In this document: piece by piece, positions 6,725-15,541 of the stretch
Numbering within the stretch: the first letter of the stretch is position 1
Layout: the number at the start of each line of letters is the position of its first letter
From: Bosea sp. BIWAKO-01
GTDB lineage: Bacteria > Pseudomonadota > Alphaproteobacteria > Rhizobiales > Beijerinckiaceae
NCBI RefSeq assembly: GCF_001748145.1
Contig: NZ_BCQA01000001.1
Coordinates: 372,001-436,000 of the forward strand
Direction: 5' to 3'
DNA length: 64,000 bases
Position numbers and translations under genes: made by a program
Notes under the pieces: generated by a model
The model's input: only the letters and a program-made list of their open reading frames with translations
Told to the model about the DNA's origin: nothing
Databases searched by the model: none

Positions 6725-9646
6725 ATGACCCATGCCGCCCCCCTCGCCAAACAGGGCTCGCGCAATCTCGGGCTGGAACGACGCCTGGCCCAGGCGCTCG
6801 AAGGCGAGGTCCGCTTCGACGCCTTCACGCGCGGGCGCTATGCCACCGACGCGTCGATCTACCAGATCATCCCGCAGGGCATCGCCTTTCCGAAGAGCGA
6901 GGCCGATATCGCTGCCGCACTGCAGATCGCGGCCGAACATGGCGTCCCGGTGATCGCGCGCGGCGGCGGCACCTCGCAGAACGGCCAGCCGATCGGCGAT
7001 GCGCTAATCCTCGACATGAGCCGGCATTTCAACGCGATCCGCGATTATGACCCGGCCTCTCGCACGGTCTCGGTCGCGCCCGGCATCGTGCTGGAGCAAC
7101 TCAACAGCCATGTGAAGAAGGACGGCCTGTTCTTCCCGGTCGAGCCCTCGACCGCGAGCCGCTGCACCATTGGCGGCATGGCCGGCAACAACTCCTCCGG
7201 CGCGCGCTCGCTGCGCTACGGCAAGATGGTCGACAATGTCATCGCCCTGCGGGCCCAGTTCCATGACGGCGAGGCCTTTGCGCTGGGTGAGAACCCGGTC
7301 GGCGACAATGCCTCGGTCAGGGCGCGGGACCTGATGACGCGGATGCTGTCCCTGGCGGACGGGCACCGCGACGAGATCGAGCGCATCTTCCCGAAGGTGC
7401 AGCGCCGGGTCGGCGGCTACAATCTCGACGAGCTGCTCCCGGCCCGGCCGAACCTGTCGCATCTGCTGGTCGGTTCGGAAGGCACGCTCGCGATCACCAC
7501 CGAGGCGACGCTCAGGCTCTCACCCCTGCCGACGCACCGCGTCATGGGCGTCTGCCATTTCCCGGATTTTCGCGCGGCGATGGAGACGACGCAGCATATC
7601 GTGGCGCTGGGTCCGGTCGCGGTCGAGCTCGTCGACAACAATGTGCTGGTGCTCGGCGCCGATATCCCGCTCTTCGTGCGGACGCTCGCCGACATCACCA
7701 GGGGTCAACCGAACTGCCTGCTGCTGGTCGAATTCGCCGGCGACGATCTAGCAGTGCTGAAGCGCGACCTGAAGCGGCTCGACCAGTGCATGGCCGATCA
7801 CGGCTTTGCCGACGCGGTCGTCGAGGTCGTCGAACCGGCACGGCAGAAGCCGGTCTGGGAGGTACGCGAAGCCTGCCTCAATATCATGATGTCGATGAAG
7901 GGCGACGGGAAGCCGGTCTCGTTCATCGAAGACTGCGCCGTCCCGCTCGAACATCTCGCCGACTATACCGACGCGGTGACCGAGCTCTTTGACCGTCACG
8001 GCACGCGCGGAACCTGGTACGCCCATGCCTCGGTCGGCTGCCTGCATGTCCGCCCGATCCTGAACATGAAGGACGAGGCCGGGGTCAAGGCGATGCGCGG
8101 CATCGCCGAGGCCGCCTGCGATCTCGTACGCCAGTTCAAGGGCTCCTATTCCGGCGAGCATGGCGACGGCATTTCCCGCTCCGAATTCGTCGAACCGATG
8201 TTCGGCGGCCCGCTGACGCGCGCTTTCGAGGCGGTGAAGGACGGGTTCGACCCGGAGAACCGGCTGAATCCCGGCAAGATCGTGCGGCCGCTCAAGATGG
8301 ACGATCGCAGCCTGATGCGGTTTCCGCCGGGCTATGCGACGCCGATCCCGACCGCAACCGCGCTCGATTGGTCCGACTGGGGCGGGCTCGGCGGCGCCGC
8401 CGAGATGTGCAACAACAACGGCACCTGCCGGAAACTCTCCGGCGGCACGATGTGCCCGTCCTATCGCGCCACCAGGGACGAGACGCATCTGACGCGCGGG
8501 CGCGCCAACAGCCTGCGCCTCGCGATCTCCGGGCAACTAGGCCCCGACGCCTTCACCTCGCCTGAGATGAAGGAGACGCTCGATCTCTGCGTCTCCTGCA
8601 AGGGCTGCAAGCGCGACTGCCCGACCGGAGTCGACATGGCCCGGATGAAGATCGAGTTCCTCCACCATTATCACCAGCGCCATGGCCTGCCCCTGAAGGA
8701 ACGGCTGATCGCCTGGCTGCCGCGCTATGCGCCCTATGCCGCGAAACTGGCGCCGCTGATGAATTTGCGCGATCGCATCCCCGCTCTGGCCAAACTGAGC
8801 GAGCGCTGGCTCGGCTTCAGCGCGCGCCGCTCGCTACCGGTCTGGCGCAAGTCCTGGGCGCAGGCCGGCAAGCCCGCGACAGCAAGCGATGTGAAGGGCG
8901 ACGGGCGCGACATCGTGCTCTTCGGCGATACGTTCAACCGCTACTACGAGCGCGAGAACCTCGAGGCGGCTGAGCGCGTGCTCGCGGCCGGCGGCTATCG
9001 CATCCACAAGGTCGAACCGGCTGACGGCGGCAGGCCGCTCTGCTGCGGACGGACCTTCCTCTCGGCCGGGCTGGTCGATGAGGCGCGCACCGAGGCCAAG
9101 CGCACGCTCGATACGCTCTCGCCCTATATTGCCGGGGGCGCCCGCATCGTCGGGCTCGAACCCTCCTGCCTGCTGACCTTCCGAGACGAGTTTGGGGCGC
9201 TCCTGCCGAAGGAAGAGGTCGAGCCTGCGGCGAGCGCAGCCTTCCTGCTCGAAGAGCTGCTCGCCGCCGACATCAAGTCCGGGGTGACCACTCTGCCGTT
9301 GAAGGACCAGGCAGGTCGCGTCGCCCATCTGCATGGGCATTGCCACCAGAAGGCGTTTGCAGCGATGGGCGCCGTCGAGACGTCACTCCGCGCGATTCCA
9401 GGCCTCGACGTCCGGCCGATCGAGTCGAGCTGCTGCGGAATGTCGGGCGCCTTCGGCTATGGCGCCGACACCATGGATGTCTCGCTCGCCATGGCCGAGC
9501 TCTCGCTGCTGCCGGCCGTGCGCAAGGCGGGAGCACAGGACCTCGTCGTTGCCGACGGCACGAGTTGCCGACACCAGATCCACGATGGCGCAGGCCGAGA
9601 GGCACTGCATGTCGCCCGCGTGCTCGACATGGCTCTGGAGGGCTGA
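6725..9646 (+). CDS. FAD- and Fe-S-binding D-2-hydroxyacid dehydrogenase (YdiJ/D-lactate dehydrogenase type)
   Basis: The 973-aa protein combines a PCMH-type FAD domain (about residues 40-270, with ARGGGTSQNGQPIGD and GSEGTLAITTEATL), a FAD-oxidase C-terminal domain (to about 535), a Cys-rich ferredoxin region (CNNNGTCRK near 562 and CVSCKGCKRDCP near 622) and two CCG domains (CCGRTF near 773, SCCGMSGAFG near 902). This layout matches YdiJ-like D-2-hydroxyglutarate and D-lactate dehydrogenases, which oxidise a D-2-hydroxy acid and pass electrons to the quinone pool. It lies 88 bases after tctA on the same strand. Substrate is open: D-lactate, D-2-hydroxyglutarate or another hydroxy acid delivered by TctABC. 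Confidence 0.87.
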   Translation: MTHAAPLAKQGSRNLGLERRLAQALEGEVRFDAFTRGRYATDASIYQIIPQGIAFPKSEADIAAALQIAAEHGVPVIARGGGTSQNGQPIGDALILDMSRHFNAIRDYDPASRTVSVAPGIVLEQLNSHVKKDGLFFPVEPSTASRCTIGGMAGNNSSGARSLRYGKMVDNVIALRAQFHDGEAFALGENPVGDNASVRARDLMTRMLSLADGHRDEIERIFPKVQRRVGGYNLDELLPARPNLSHLLVGSEGTLAITTEATLRLSPLPTHRVMGVCHFPDFRAAMETTQHIVALGPVAVELVDNNVLVLGADIPLFVRTLADITRGQPNCLLLVEFAGDDLAVLKRDLKRLDQCMADHGFADAVVEVVEPARQKPVWEVREACLNIMMSMKGDGKPVSFIEDCAVPLEHLADYTDAVTELFDRHGTRGTWYAHASVGCLHVRPILNMKDEAGVKAMRGIAEAACDLVRQFKGSYSGEHGDGISRSEFVEPMFGGPLTRAFEAVKDGFDPENRLNPGKIVRPLKMDDRSLMRFPPGYATPIPTATALDWSDWGGLGGAAEMCNNNGTCRKLSGGTMCPSYRATRDETHLTRGRANSLRLAISGQLGPDAFTSPEMKETLDLCVSCKGCKRDCPTGVDMARMKIEFLHHYHQRHGLPLKERLIAWLPRYAPYAAKLAPLMNLRDRIPALAKLSERWLGFSARRSLPVWRKSWAQAGKPATASDVKGDGRDIVLFGDTFNRYYERENLEAAERVLAAGGYRIHKVEPADGGRPLCCGRTFLSAGLVDEARTEAKRTLDTLSPYIAGGARIVGLEPSCLLTFRDEFGALLPKEEVEPAASAAFLLEELLAADIKSGVTTLPLKDQAGRVAHLHGHCHQKAFAAMGAVETSLRAIPGLDVRPIESSCCGMSGAFGYGADTMDVSLAMAELSLLPAVRKAGAQDLVVADGTSCRHQIHDGAGREALHVARVLDMALEG

Positions 9647-9720
9647 CGCAAAAGCCGGAGCCAGAGCAGGCATCCCAACCAAGGACCCGGACAAACGGGT
9701 AGGCCGAAGGAGGACGGACG

Positions 9721-11064
9721 ATGCTAAGGATGATGCTTCTGACTGGCGTAACGGCGCTGATCGCTGCCGGAGGGATACAGGCCGCCATGGCAAAGGACTA
9801 TTTCCTCGCAAGCGGGCGCTGGGACAATGTCGTCCTCGTGATCGACCTGGAAAAGGCGATCGACCCGGCCAATGACGGGACGCCGAAGGCGGTGGTGAAC
9901 CGCATCCGCGTCACGCCCGATATCGACGCTGCCGGGACCGGCAAGGCCGACACGATCTCCAGCGGCCAGCCGATCACCATCGCCATCGCGCCGGACTACC
10001 GGCGCGCCTATGTGGTCAATCATTCCGGCCGCACCAGGCCGGAAGATGCCGCCGCCTTCCAGCATGGCCATGCCGGCACGGTCACCATCGTCGATCTCAG
10101 GAAGGCGCTCGATCCGGCGAGCAACGGCACGCTCGCGGCCGTCGAGGGCTATATCGAGACGGAAGGCTTTGGGCCGACCGGCTTCGCGATCGCCCCGGAC
10201 GGCCGGCATGCCGCGCTCGCCCATGCCGAGCAGAAGGGCGACGAGGATGGCGGCCGCCATATCAGCATCGTCGACCTCGCCAGCAACAAGGTCATTCGTC
10301 GGGTCGAGCAGGCTTTCGGCAAGCCGGGCTTCCCCTGTCCTCCCGATCCGGTGCCGCACCGCGCGCCCGATCCGAAGTTCGGCTGCTTCCCCGACACCAA
10401 CGGCGTGACGATCAGTCCGCTCGGCGGCGGCACGATCTTCGGCGCCAATGGCGGCACGGACGATATCTCGGTGATCAGCCTGCAAAAGGCGATCGCCGGC
10501 GAAACCGGAGCGGAGATCGCGCGCATCCCCGTTCAGGCGGGTGGCTTCGGCATCTCGACCAGCCCTGACGGAAAGCTCGTGGCGCATGCCTCGCGCGAAA
10601 ACGCGCAGACCGACACGCCCGGCAATACTGTCTCGATCATCGATGTCGAGAAGGCGCTGTCGGACCCTGCCAAGGCCGAGGTCGCCCGCGTGCTGGTCGG
10701 CACCGACGACAAGTCCGTGCCGACACGTCCCTTCGTGGCGGCGTTCCTGCCGGACGGAAAGCGCATCCTGTCGACGCATTTCCGCTCGAACAACATCGAC
10801 ATCATCGATGTCGCCAAGGCCATCGCCGGGCAGCCGGCAACGATCAGGCGGGTCGAGTTGAAGACGCCCGGCGGCGAACCCTCCCGCCCGCGCGGCATCG
10901 CGATCACGCCTGACGGCAAATATGCCGCGATCACCGGCGCACCCAAGGGCAAGTCGAATTCCAGCGTGGTCTGGATCGTCGATCTCGCGAGCTACGAGGT
11001 GAAAGGCCGCGTCACCGAGATCGGCAATGAGAGCTACATGATCGGCGCCTTCCAGGCGAACTGA
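9721..11064 (+). CDS. Secreted YncE/SMP-30-like beta-propeller protein of unknown function
   Basis: The 447-aa product starts with a clear signal peptide (MLRMMLLTGVTALIAAGG, predicted cut after QAAMA). It consists of repeats in which TVTIVDLRKALDP-like strands alternate with FAIAPDGRHAAL-like strands, typical of WD40/YVTN-type propellers. Recurrent phrases such as VIDLEKAIDP, IVDLRKALDP, VISLQKAIAG and IIDVEKALSD mark successive blades. AAGGAGGACGGACG in front of the ATG is a strong ribosome site. It is the last gene of the run that begins with tctC. No catalytic motif is recognisable; a periplasmic lactonase-like or binding role is possible but unsupported. Confidence 0.75.
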   Translation: MLRMMLLTGVTALIAAGGIQAAMAKDYFLASGRWDNVVLVIDLEKAIDPANDGTPKAVVNRIRVTPDIDAAGTGKADTISSGQPITIAIAPDYRRAYVVNHSGRTRPEDAAAFQHGHAGTVTIVDLRKALDPASNGTLAAVEGYIETEGFGPTGFAIAPDGRHAALAHAEQKGDEDGGRHISIVDLASNKVIRRVEQAFGKPGFPCPPDPVPHRAPDPKFGCFPDTNGVTISPLGGGTIFGANGGTDDISVISLQKAIAGETGAEIARIPVQAGGFGISTSPDGKLVAHASRENAQTDTPGNTVSIIDVEKALSDPAKAEVARVLVGTDDKSVPTRPFVAAFLPDGKRILSTHFRSNNIDIIDVAKAIAGQPATIRRVELKTPGGEPSRPRGIAITPDGKYAAITGAPKGKSNSSVVWIVDLASYEVKGRVTEIGNESYMIGAFQAN

Positions 11065-11152
11065 TCAGGGCTGCGCCTGCGTTGGCGGCGGGCGGTCAGG
11101 CATCGGGCCGCATGGCCAATGCCAAGTCCCGGCTGGTAGAGAGCAGACAAAC

Positions 11153-11186
11153 GCACGTCATCCCTCGCACGACCGGGATGACGTGC
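11153..11186. terminator. Perfect 12-bp inverted repeat, possible terminator
   Basis: GCACGTCATCCC (11153-11164) pairs with GGGATGACGTGC (11175-11186) across a 10-base loop. It lies between the propeller gene and the AEC transporter. No T-run follows, so termination may be weak or factor-dependent. Confidence 0.5.
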
Positions 11187-11212
11187 GGGTTCTCGAGTCG
11201 TCAGCGCAATCA

Positions 11213-12169
11213 ATGCTTCAATTCCTTGCCACCAGCACGCCGTTCTTCGCGGTGATCGCGCTCGGCGCGCTGGTTTCCGGCCGCACGCTATTCGGCCCCG
11301 ATTCCGTCAGAGTGCTCAACACCTTCGCCTTCATGATCGCGACGCCGGCAATGGTGCTGCGCGTGATGTCGCGGCAGCCGATCGCCGAGCTCTGGAACAC
11401 GACCTTCTTCGTGGCGCTGGCAGCAATCGGCGTGACGATCATGGCGCTTGGCATCCTCATCGGCACGCGGTTGCGCGCCCTGCCCTTCCCCAATGCGGTC
11501 TCGCGCGGGCAAAGCCTCGTCGGCGGCAATTTCGCCTTCCTCGGCATTCCCCTGATGCTGGCCTTCCTCGGCGAGCGCGCCGCAGCGCCGATCGCGATCG
11601 GCCTGATCTGCGACACCGCGCTAATCGTGCCCCTGTCGATCGGGCTGATCGAAGCCGGGCGCGGCGCCGGCTCGGCACCCGCCATTGCCGGCCGGCTCAT
11701 TCGCGGCACGATCCTCAACCCCTTCATGCTGTCGATCGCAGGCGGCCTCGCGCTCTCGGTCAGCGGGGTCGCGATCCCGGAGCCGATCGACCGCTTCCTC
11801 TCCTTCCTCGGCAATGCGGCGGCGCCTGTCGGGGTCTTCGCGCTCGGCCTCGCGGCGCGACAATGGAGCGGTGGCGGCAGCAAGCTTCCGGCCCTCAAGA
11901 TCGCACCACTGGTCGCCGGCAAGCTCGTGCTGCATCCGCTGGTGACCTGGATCGTGCTTGCGGTCGTGCTCAGGCTCGATCCGTTCTGGGTCACGGCCGG
12001 CGTGCTCTATTCGGCCCTGCCCATCGCGGCCAATGTCTTCGTCATCTCCGAGCGCTTCGAGACCGACAGCCGGCCGATCGCGGCCGCGATCGTGCTCTCC
12101 ACAGCCCTGGCGGCGCTGACATTCCCCGTCGCGATCTGGCTGATCTCGGCTGCCGCGGGAGCGCCGTAG
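11213..12169 (+). CDS. AEC (auxin efflux carrier) family transporter
   Basis: The 318-aa inner-membrane protein has about ten hydrophobic segments in two five-helix halves, beginning MLQFLATSTPFFAVIALGAL. This is the usual topology and length of bacterial AEC carriers related to malonate/malate permeases. The ATG at 11213 puts the first helix at the N terminus; a start 30 bases upstream would fall inside the hairpin at 11153-11186. No good ribosome site is visible. Family members move organic anions or auxin-like compounds; the substrate here is unknown. Confidence 0.85.
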   Translation: MLQFLATSTPFFAVIALGALVSGRTLFGPDSVRVLNTFAFMIATPAMVLRVMSRQPIAELWNTTFFVALAAIGVTIMALGILIGTRLRALPFPNAVSRGQSLVGGNFAFLGIPLMLAFLGERAAAPIAIGLICDTALIVPLSIGLIEAGRGAGSAPAIAGRLIRGTILNPFMLSIAGGLALSVSGVAIPEPIDRFLSFLGNAAAPVGVFALGLAARQWSGGGSKLPALKIAPLVAGKLVLHPLVTWIVLAVVLRLDPFWVTAGVLYSALPIAANVFVISERFETDSRPIAAAIVLSTALAALTFPVAIWLISAAAGAP

Positions 12170-12294
12170 CGCTCTCTTCGCAACTGCAACCGTGCCCTTG
12201 CGCTGTTGCCTGTAGTCAGCGGCTTGGCGAGACGGCTAGAAGCAGCCGGTCGGCGGGTCCGTCCGCGCGGCGCGATGGAACCGCCGGAGGCACC

Positions 12295-13389
12295 ATGACC
12301 AGCCAGCTCTTCACCCCGTACAAGCTCGGCGGTCTCGAACTCGCCAGCCGCATCGTCATCGCGCCGATGTGCCAGTATTCGGCCGAGGACGGCCGGGCGA
12401 CCGACTGGCATACGATCCACCTTGGCCATCTCGCCCTGTCGGGCGCCGCGCTGATGTTCATCGAGGCGACAGCCGTCGAGCCGGAAGGCCGGATCAGCCC
12501 GCTCGACCTCGGCCTCTGGTCGGACGAGACGGAAGCGGCCCTGGCCAGGACGCTGACTGCAGTCCGCGCGCATTCCGATATGCCGATCGGTATCCAGCTC
12601 GGCCATGCCGGGCGCAAAGCCTCGGTGGCTGCGCCCTGGACCGGCGGCGGCCAGCTCGGGCTCGACCAAGGCGGCTGGCAGACGCTTGCCCCGTCGGCCA
12701 TTCCGTTTGGCGACCACCCGCGCGCGCCGCTGGCGCTCGATCTCGCAGGCATCGCGCGCATTCGCGAGAATTTCGCCGGATCGGCGAAACGCGCCGTCCG
12801 GCTCGGCCTGCAGGCAATCGAGCTGCACGCCGCCCATGGCTATCTGCTGCACCAGTTCCTCTCGCCGCTCTCGAACCAGCGCGAGGACGCGTATGGCGGC
12901 TCTCTCGAGAACCGGATGCGCCTGCCGCTCGAAGTCTATGACGCCGTGCGGGCCGCGGTCCCGGCAGAGATTCCGGTCGGCTTCCGCGTCTCCGGCACCG
13001 ACTGGGTCCCGGGCGGCTGGGACGTCGAACAGACCGTCGCCTTCGCGAGGGCGGTCGAGGCGCGCGGCGGCAGCTTCATGCATGTCTCCAGCGGCGGCCT
13101 CTCGGCCAAACAGGCGATCCCGCTTGGGCCAAATTACCAGGTCCCCTTCGCCCGGGCCGTGAAGCAGGCGACCAATCTGCCGAGCATCGCGGTCGGCCTG
13201 ATCACCGAGCCGGATCAGGCCGAAGCCATCGTCGGCACCGGCGATGCCGATCTCGTCGCGCTCGCGCGCGGCATCCTCTACGATCCGCGCTGGCCCTGGC
13301 ACGCCGCCGCCCATCTCGGCGCCAGCGTCAAGGCGCCGAACCAGTACCTGCGCTCCCAGCCGCGGCAGTTCCGCAATCTCTTCGGCTGA
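12295..13389 (+). CDS. NADH:flavin oxidoreductase, class III old yellow enzyme (YqjM-like)
   Basis: The 364-aa FMN TIM barrel has the YqjM-class signature APMCQYSAEDG, with Cys26 and Tyr28 at the same positions as in YqjM, and the substrate-binding His pair in ELHAAHGYLLHQFLSPLSNQ. The C-terminal end YLRSQPRQF matches the class, in which an Arg near the C terminus completes the neighbouring subunit's active site. GGAGG at 12286 and the ATG at 12295 define the start. Such enzymes reduce activated C=C bonds of enones, nitro compounds or maleimides with NAD(P)H. The physiological substrate is unknown. Confidence 0.92.
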   Translation: MTSQLFTPYKLGGLELASRIVIAPMCQYSAEDGRATDWHTIHLGHLALSGAALMFIEATAVEPEGRISPLDLGLWSDETEAALARTLTAVRAHSDMPIGIQLGHAGRKASVAAPWTGGGQLGLDQGGWQTLAPSAIPFGDHPRAPLALDLAGIARIRENFAGSAKRAVRLGLQAIELHAAHGYLLHQFLSPLSNQREDAYGGSLENRMRLPLEVYDAVRAAVPAEIPVGFRVSGTDWVPGGWDVEQTVAFARAVEARGGSFMHVSSGGLSAKQAIPLGPNYQVPFARAVKQATNLPSIAVGLITEPDQAEAIVGTGDADLVALARGILYDPRWPWHAAAHLGASVKAPNQYLRSQPRQFRNLFG

Positions 13390-13411
13390 ACGCAGGCCTG
13401 AGCCGGCTGGA

Positions 13412-14569
13412 TCAAGTCTCCAGCTGGAAGCGCTCGAACCGGTGCAACGCCTCCTCGATGGCCGCCTTGTGCTGCCCGGGAGAGCCTTTGCCCACCCAGT
13501 TCCATTGCTGGACGAGAAGCGTCCCGTTCGCGCGGTCGGCCTTGAGGTCGATCGCCGCGACGATCTCGTCGCCGACCAGAACCGGCAGGGCGAAGTATCC
13601 CATCGCCCGCTTCTCCTTCGGCACATAGGCCTCGAACAGGTGATCGTAGCCGAAGAACAGCTTCAGCCGCTTGCGCTGGATGATCAGCGGATCGAAGGGC
13701 GAGAGGATATGGACCAGCTCGGAATCCGGCGCCGGCGTCGGTTCGAGCGTGGCGGGTTGCGCCCAATGCTCCTGCTTTCCCGCTCCCTCGATCGTGACGG
13801 GCACGAGCGTTCTGCGGCGTAGCCTGGCCTCGATCAGCTCGCGGATCGCGGGCTTGCGCGGCGCGTCGAGATGGCAGATCGAGTCGAGGCTGACGATGCC
13901 CTGCGAACGCAAGGCCCGGTCGAGGAGATAGTCGAGAACCTGTTTCTCGGTCGCCGGGCGTGGAGCGCGCTCCCAGCCGAAATGCCGCTCCGGAAGCTCG
14001 TAGCTCTTCAGCATGCCGGCGCGCTCGCAGATCGTCAGCGCACCGCTGAAGAAGGCGAGCTGCAGGGCGTGTTTCGAGGGCTTGCGGCTCGCCCAGGCAT
14101 GATCCTTCTCGATGAGCACATCATCGTCGATGTCACGGATCGAGAGCGCGCCATCGCGTCGAACGCGGCCCATGACCTTGCGCAGGTCCTCGTTCGTTAC
14201 CGAATTGAACCAGCTCGGAGGGTTTTCGCGCCGCCGCTTCATCTCCGGCAGGAAGAAGCGCAGATCCCGGGTCGGGACATAGGCCAGCGCGTGCGTCCAG
14301 TATTCGAAGACGCTCTTGTCGACGCTCTGGGCCTGGTGCAGATGCGCGCGCTGGTAGTCCGGAATGCGCGTCCACAGGATGTGATGATGGCAGCGCTCGA
14401 TCACATTGATCGTATCGATCTGCACGTATCCGAGATGGTCGACCGCCGCCGGCGTGGCCTGGGCGCCGTCGCCAAAGGGAGCAAGCGTGTCGAGCCGCTG
14501 GGCGCGCAGCCAGGTCCGGCGGGCCTGCGACGGGCTAATCGAGAGGGGTTTTGGCGGGCGTCTCGGCAT
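13412..14569 (-). CDS. Winged-helix DNA glycosylase, YcaQ/AlkX family
   Basis: The 385-aa protein belongs to the YcaQ (HTH_42) family of winged-helix glycosylases. The active-site region DHLGYVQIDTINVIERCHHH carries the QxD form (Gln-Ile-Asp) of the catalytic motif, as in E. coli YcaQ/AlkX rather than the QxQ of AlkZ. The segment VFEYWTHALAYVP is also characteristic. E. coli YcaQ removes alkylated purines and unhooks nitrogen-mustard crosslinks. The gene is convergent with the old yellow enzyme gene, with only about 20 bases between them. The length is normal and no frameshift is seen. Confidence 0.88.
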   Translation of the reverse strand: MPRRPPKPLSISPSQARRTWLRAQRLDTLAPFGDGAQATPAAVDHLGYVQIDTINVIERCHHHILWTRIPDYQRAHLHQAQSVDKSVFEYWTHALAYVPTRDLRFFLPEMKRRRENPPSWFNSVTNEDLRKVMGRVRRDGALSIRDIDDDVLIEKDHAWASRKPSKHALQLAFFSGALTICERAGMLKSYELPERHFGWERAPRPATEKQVLDYLLDRALRSQGIVSLDSICHLDAPRKPAIRELIEARLRRRTLVPVTIEGAGKQEHWAQPATLEPTPAPDSELVHILSPFDPLIIQRKRLKLFFGYDHLFEAYVPKEKRAMGYFALPVLVGDEIVAAIDLKADRANGTLLVQQWNWVGKGSPGQHKAAIEEALHRFERFQLET

Positions 14570-14614
14570 GTCGGATCTATAGCGGCGCGGCGTGCGCCCT
14601 CCTGTCAGGAGCGA

Positions 14615-15328
14615 TCATGACCCGGCCCTCCTGGCGCGCTCGGCCTGGACGACACCGGGATGGGTCGCGAGCCAGATCACATGCCTTGCGCCGCCGCGCT
14701 TGCCGTTGGCGCGCGCCTTCACCTCTTCCACGGCGAAGCCGCTCTTGCGCAGGCGCTGGGTGAAGCCATGGTCGGGACCGGACGACCAGACGGCGAGGAC
14801 ACCGCCGGGTCGCAGGGCCGCGCGTGCAACGGCGAGACCCGCCATGTCGTAGAGATCGTCATTCGCCCGGCGCGTCAGCCCCTCCGGGCCATTGTCGACA
14901 TCGAGAAGGATCGCATCGAACCCCGCGGGAGCGGCGCCGATCGTCCGGGCGACATCCTCCTCGCGGATGGCGACGCGCGGATCGGTGAGGCAATCGCCGA
15001 AGACCTGAGCCATTGGACCGCGCGCCCAGGCGACGACGGCCGGCACCAGTTCCGAGACCACGATCTGCGCGCCTTGCCCGAATGCCGCCAGCGCCGCGCG
15101 CAGGGTAAAGCCCATGCCGAGCCCGCCGATCAGGATACGGGGCTCGCGCCGGCCGGCAAGCCGCGTCGCGACCAGCGTTGCCAACGCCTCCTCCGAGCCG
15201 CTGAGGCGGCTGTTCATCAGCTCGATCGCGCCCAGCATGATCGAGAATTCCGTGCCGCGCTGCTTGAGGCGGATCTCGCCGCCGCCGCCCGGCATTGTCG
15301 CGCTATCGATCTGGATCCAGGGAATCAC
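14615..15328 (-). CDS. Spermidine-synthase-like protein
   Basis: The protein has a Rossmann methyltransferase-type core: ILIGGLGMGFTLRAAL is the nucleotide-binding glycine loop, IVVSELVPAVVAWARG the acidic strand, and AILLDVDNGPEG the catalytic-Asp loop of spermidine-synthase-like proteins. The conserved N-terminal strands begin at VIPWIQIDSATMPGG, so I start at the GTG at 15328 (237 aa). The frame stays open to 15478, and an ATG near 15385 is an alternative. The family includes true aminopropyltransferases and many uncharacterised relatives; the polyamine-pocket residues are not convincing enough to call SpeE. Confidence 0.72.
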   Translation of the reverse strand: MIPWIQIDSATMPGGGGEIRLKQRGTEFSIMLGAIELMNSRLSGSEEALATLVATRLAGRREPRILIGGLGMGFTLRAALAAFGQGAQIVVSELVPAVVAWARGPMAQVFGDCLTDPRVAIREEDVARTIGAAPAGFDAILLDVDNGPEGLTRRANDDLYDMAGLAVARAALRPGGVLAVWSSGPDHGFTQRLRKSGFAVEEVKARANGKRGGARHVIWLATHPGVVQAERARRAGS

Positions 15329-15541
15329 GGGCTCACTCGGCTTCTGGCGGCAAGGCTTCTGGGTGGCAGCCTCCCGCAACAGCATAGCAGCGCCGGCCGC
15401 GCAATTCCCGCCTCGTGGAATCGCAGCATTCAGGCCGGACTCCAGCGAATACCCGTTGCCCGGGTACAGGTTGGCCATGGCGCTCGCCTGATGCTGCGCA
15501 CGCGCCTATAAGGCACGAAAACAACGACTGGAAGAAACGTC

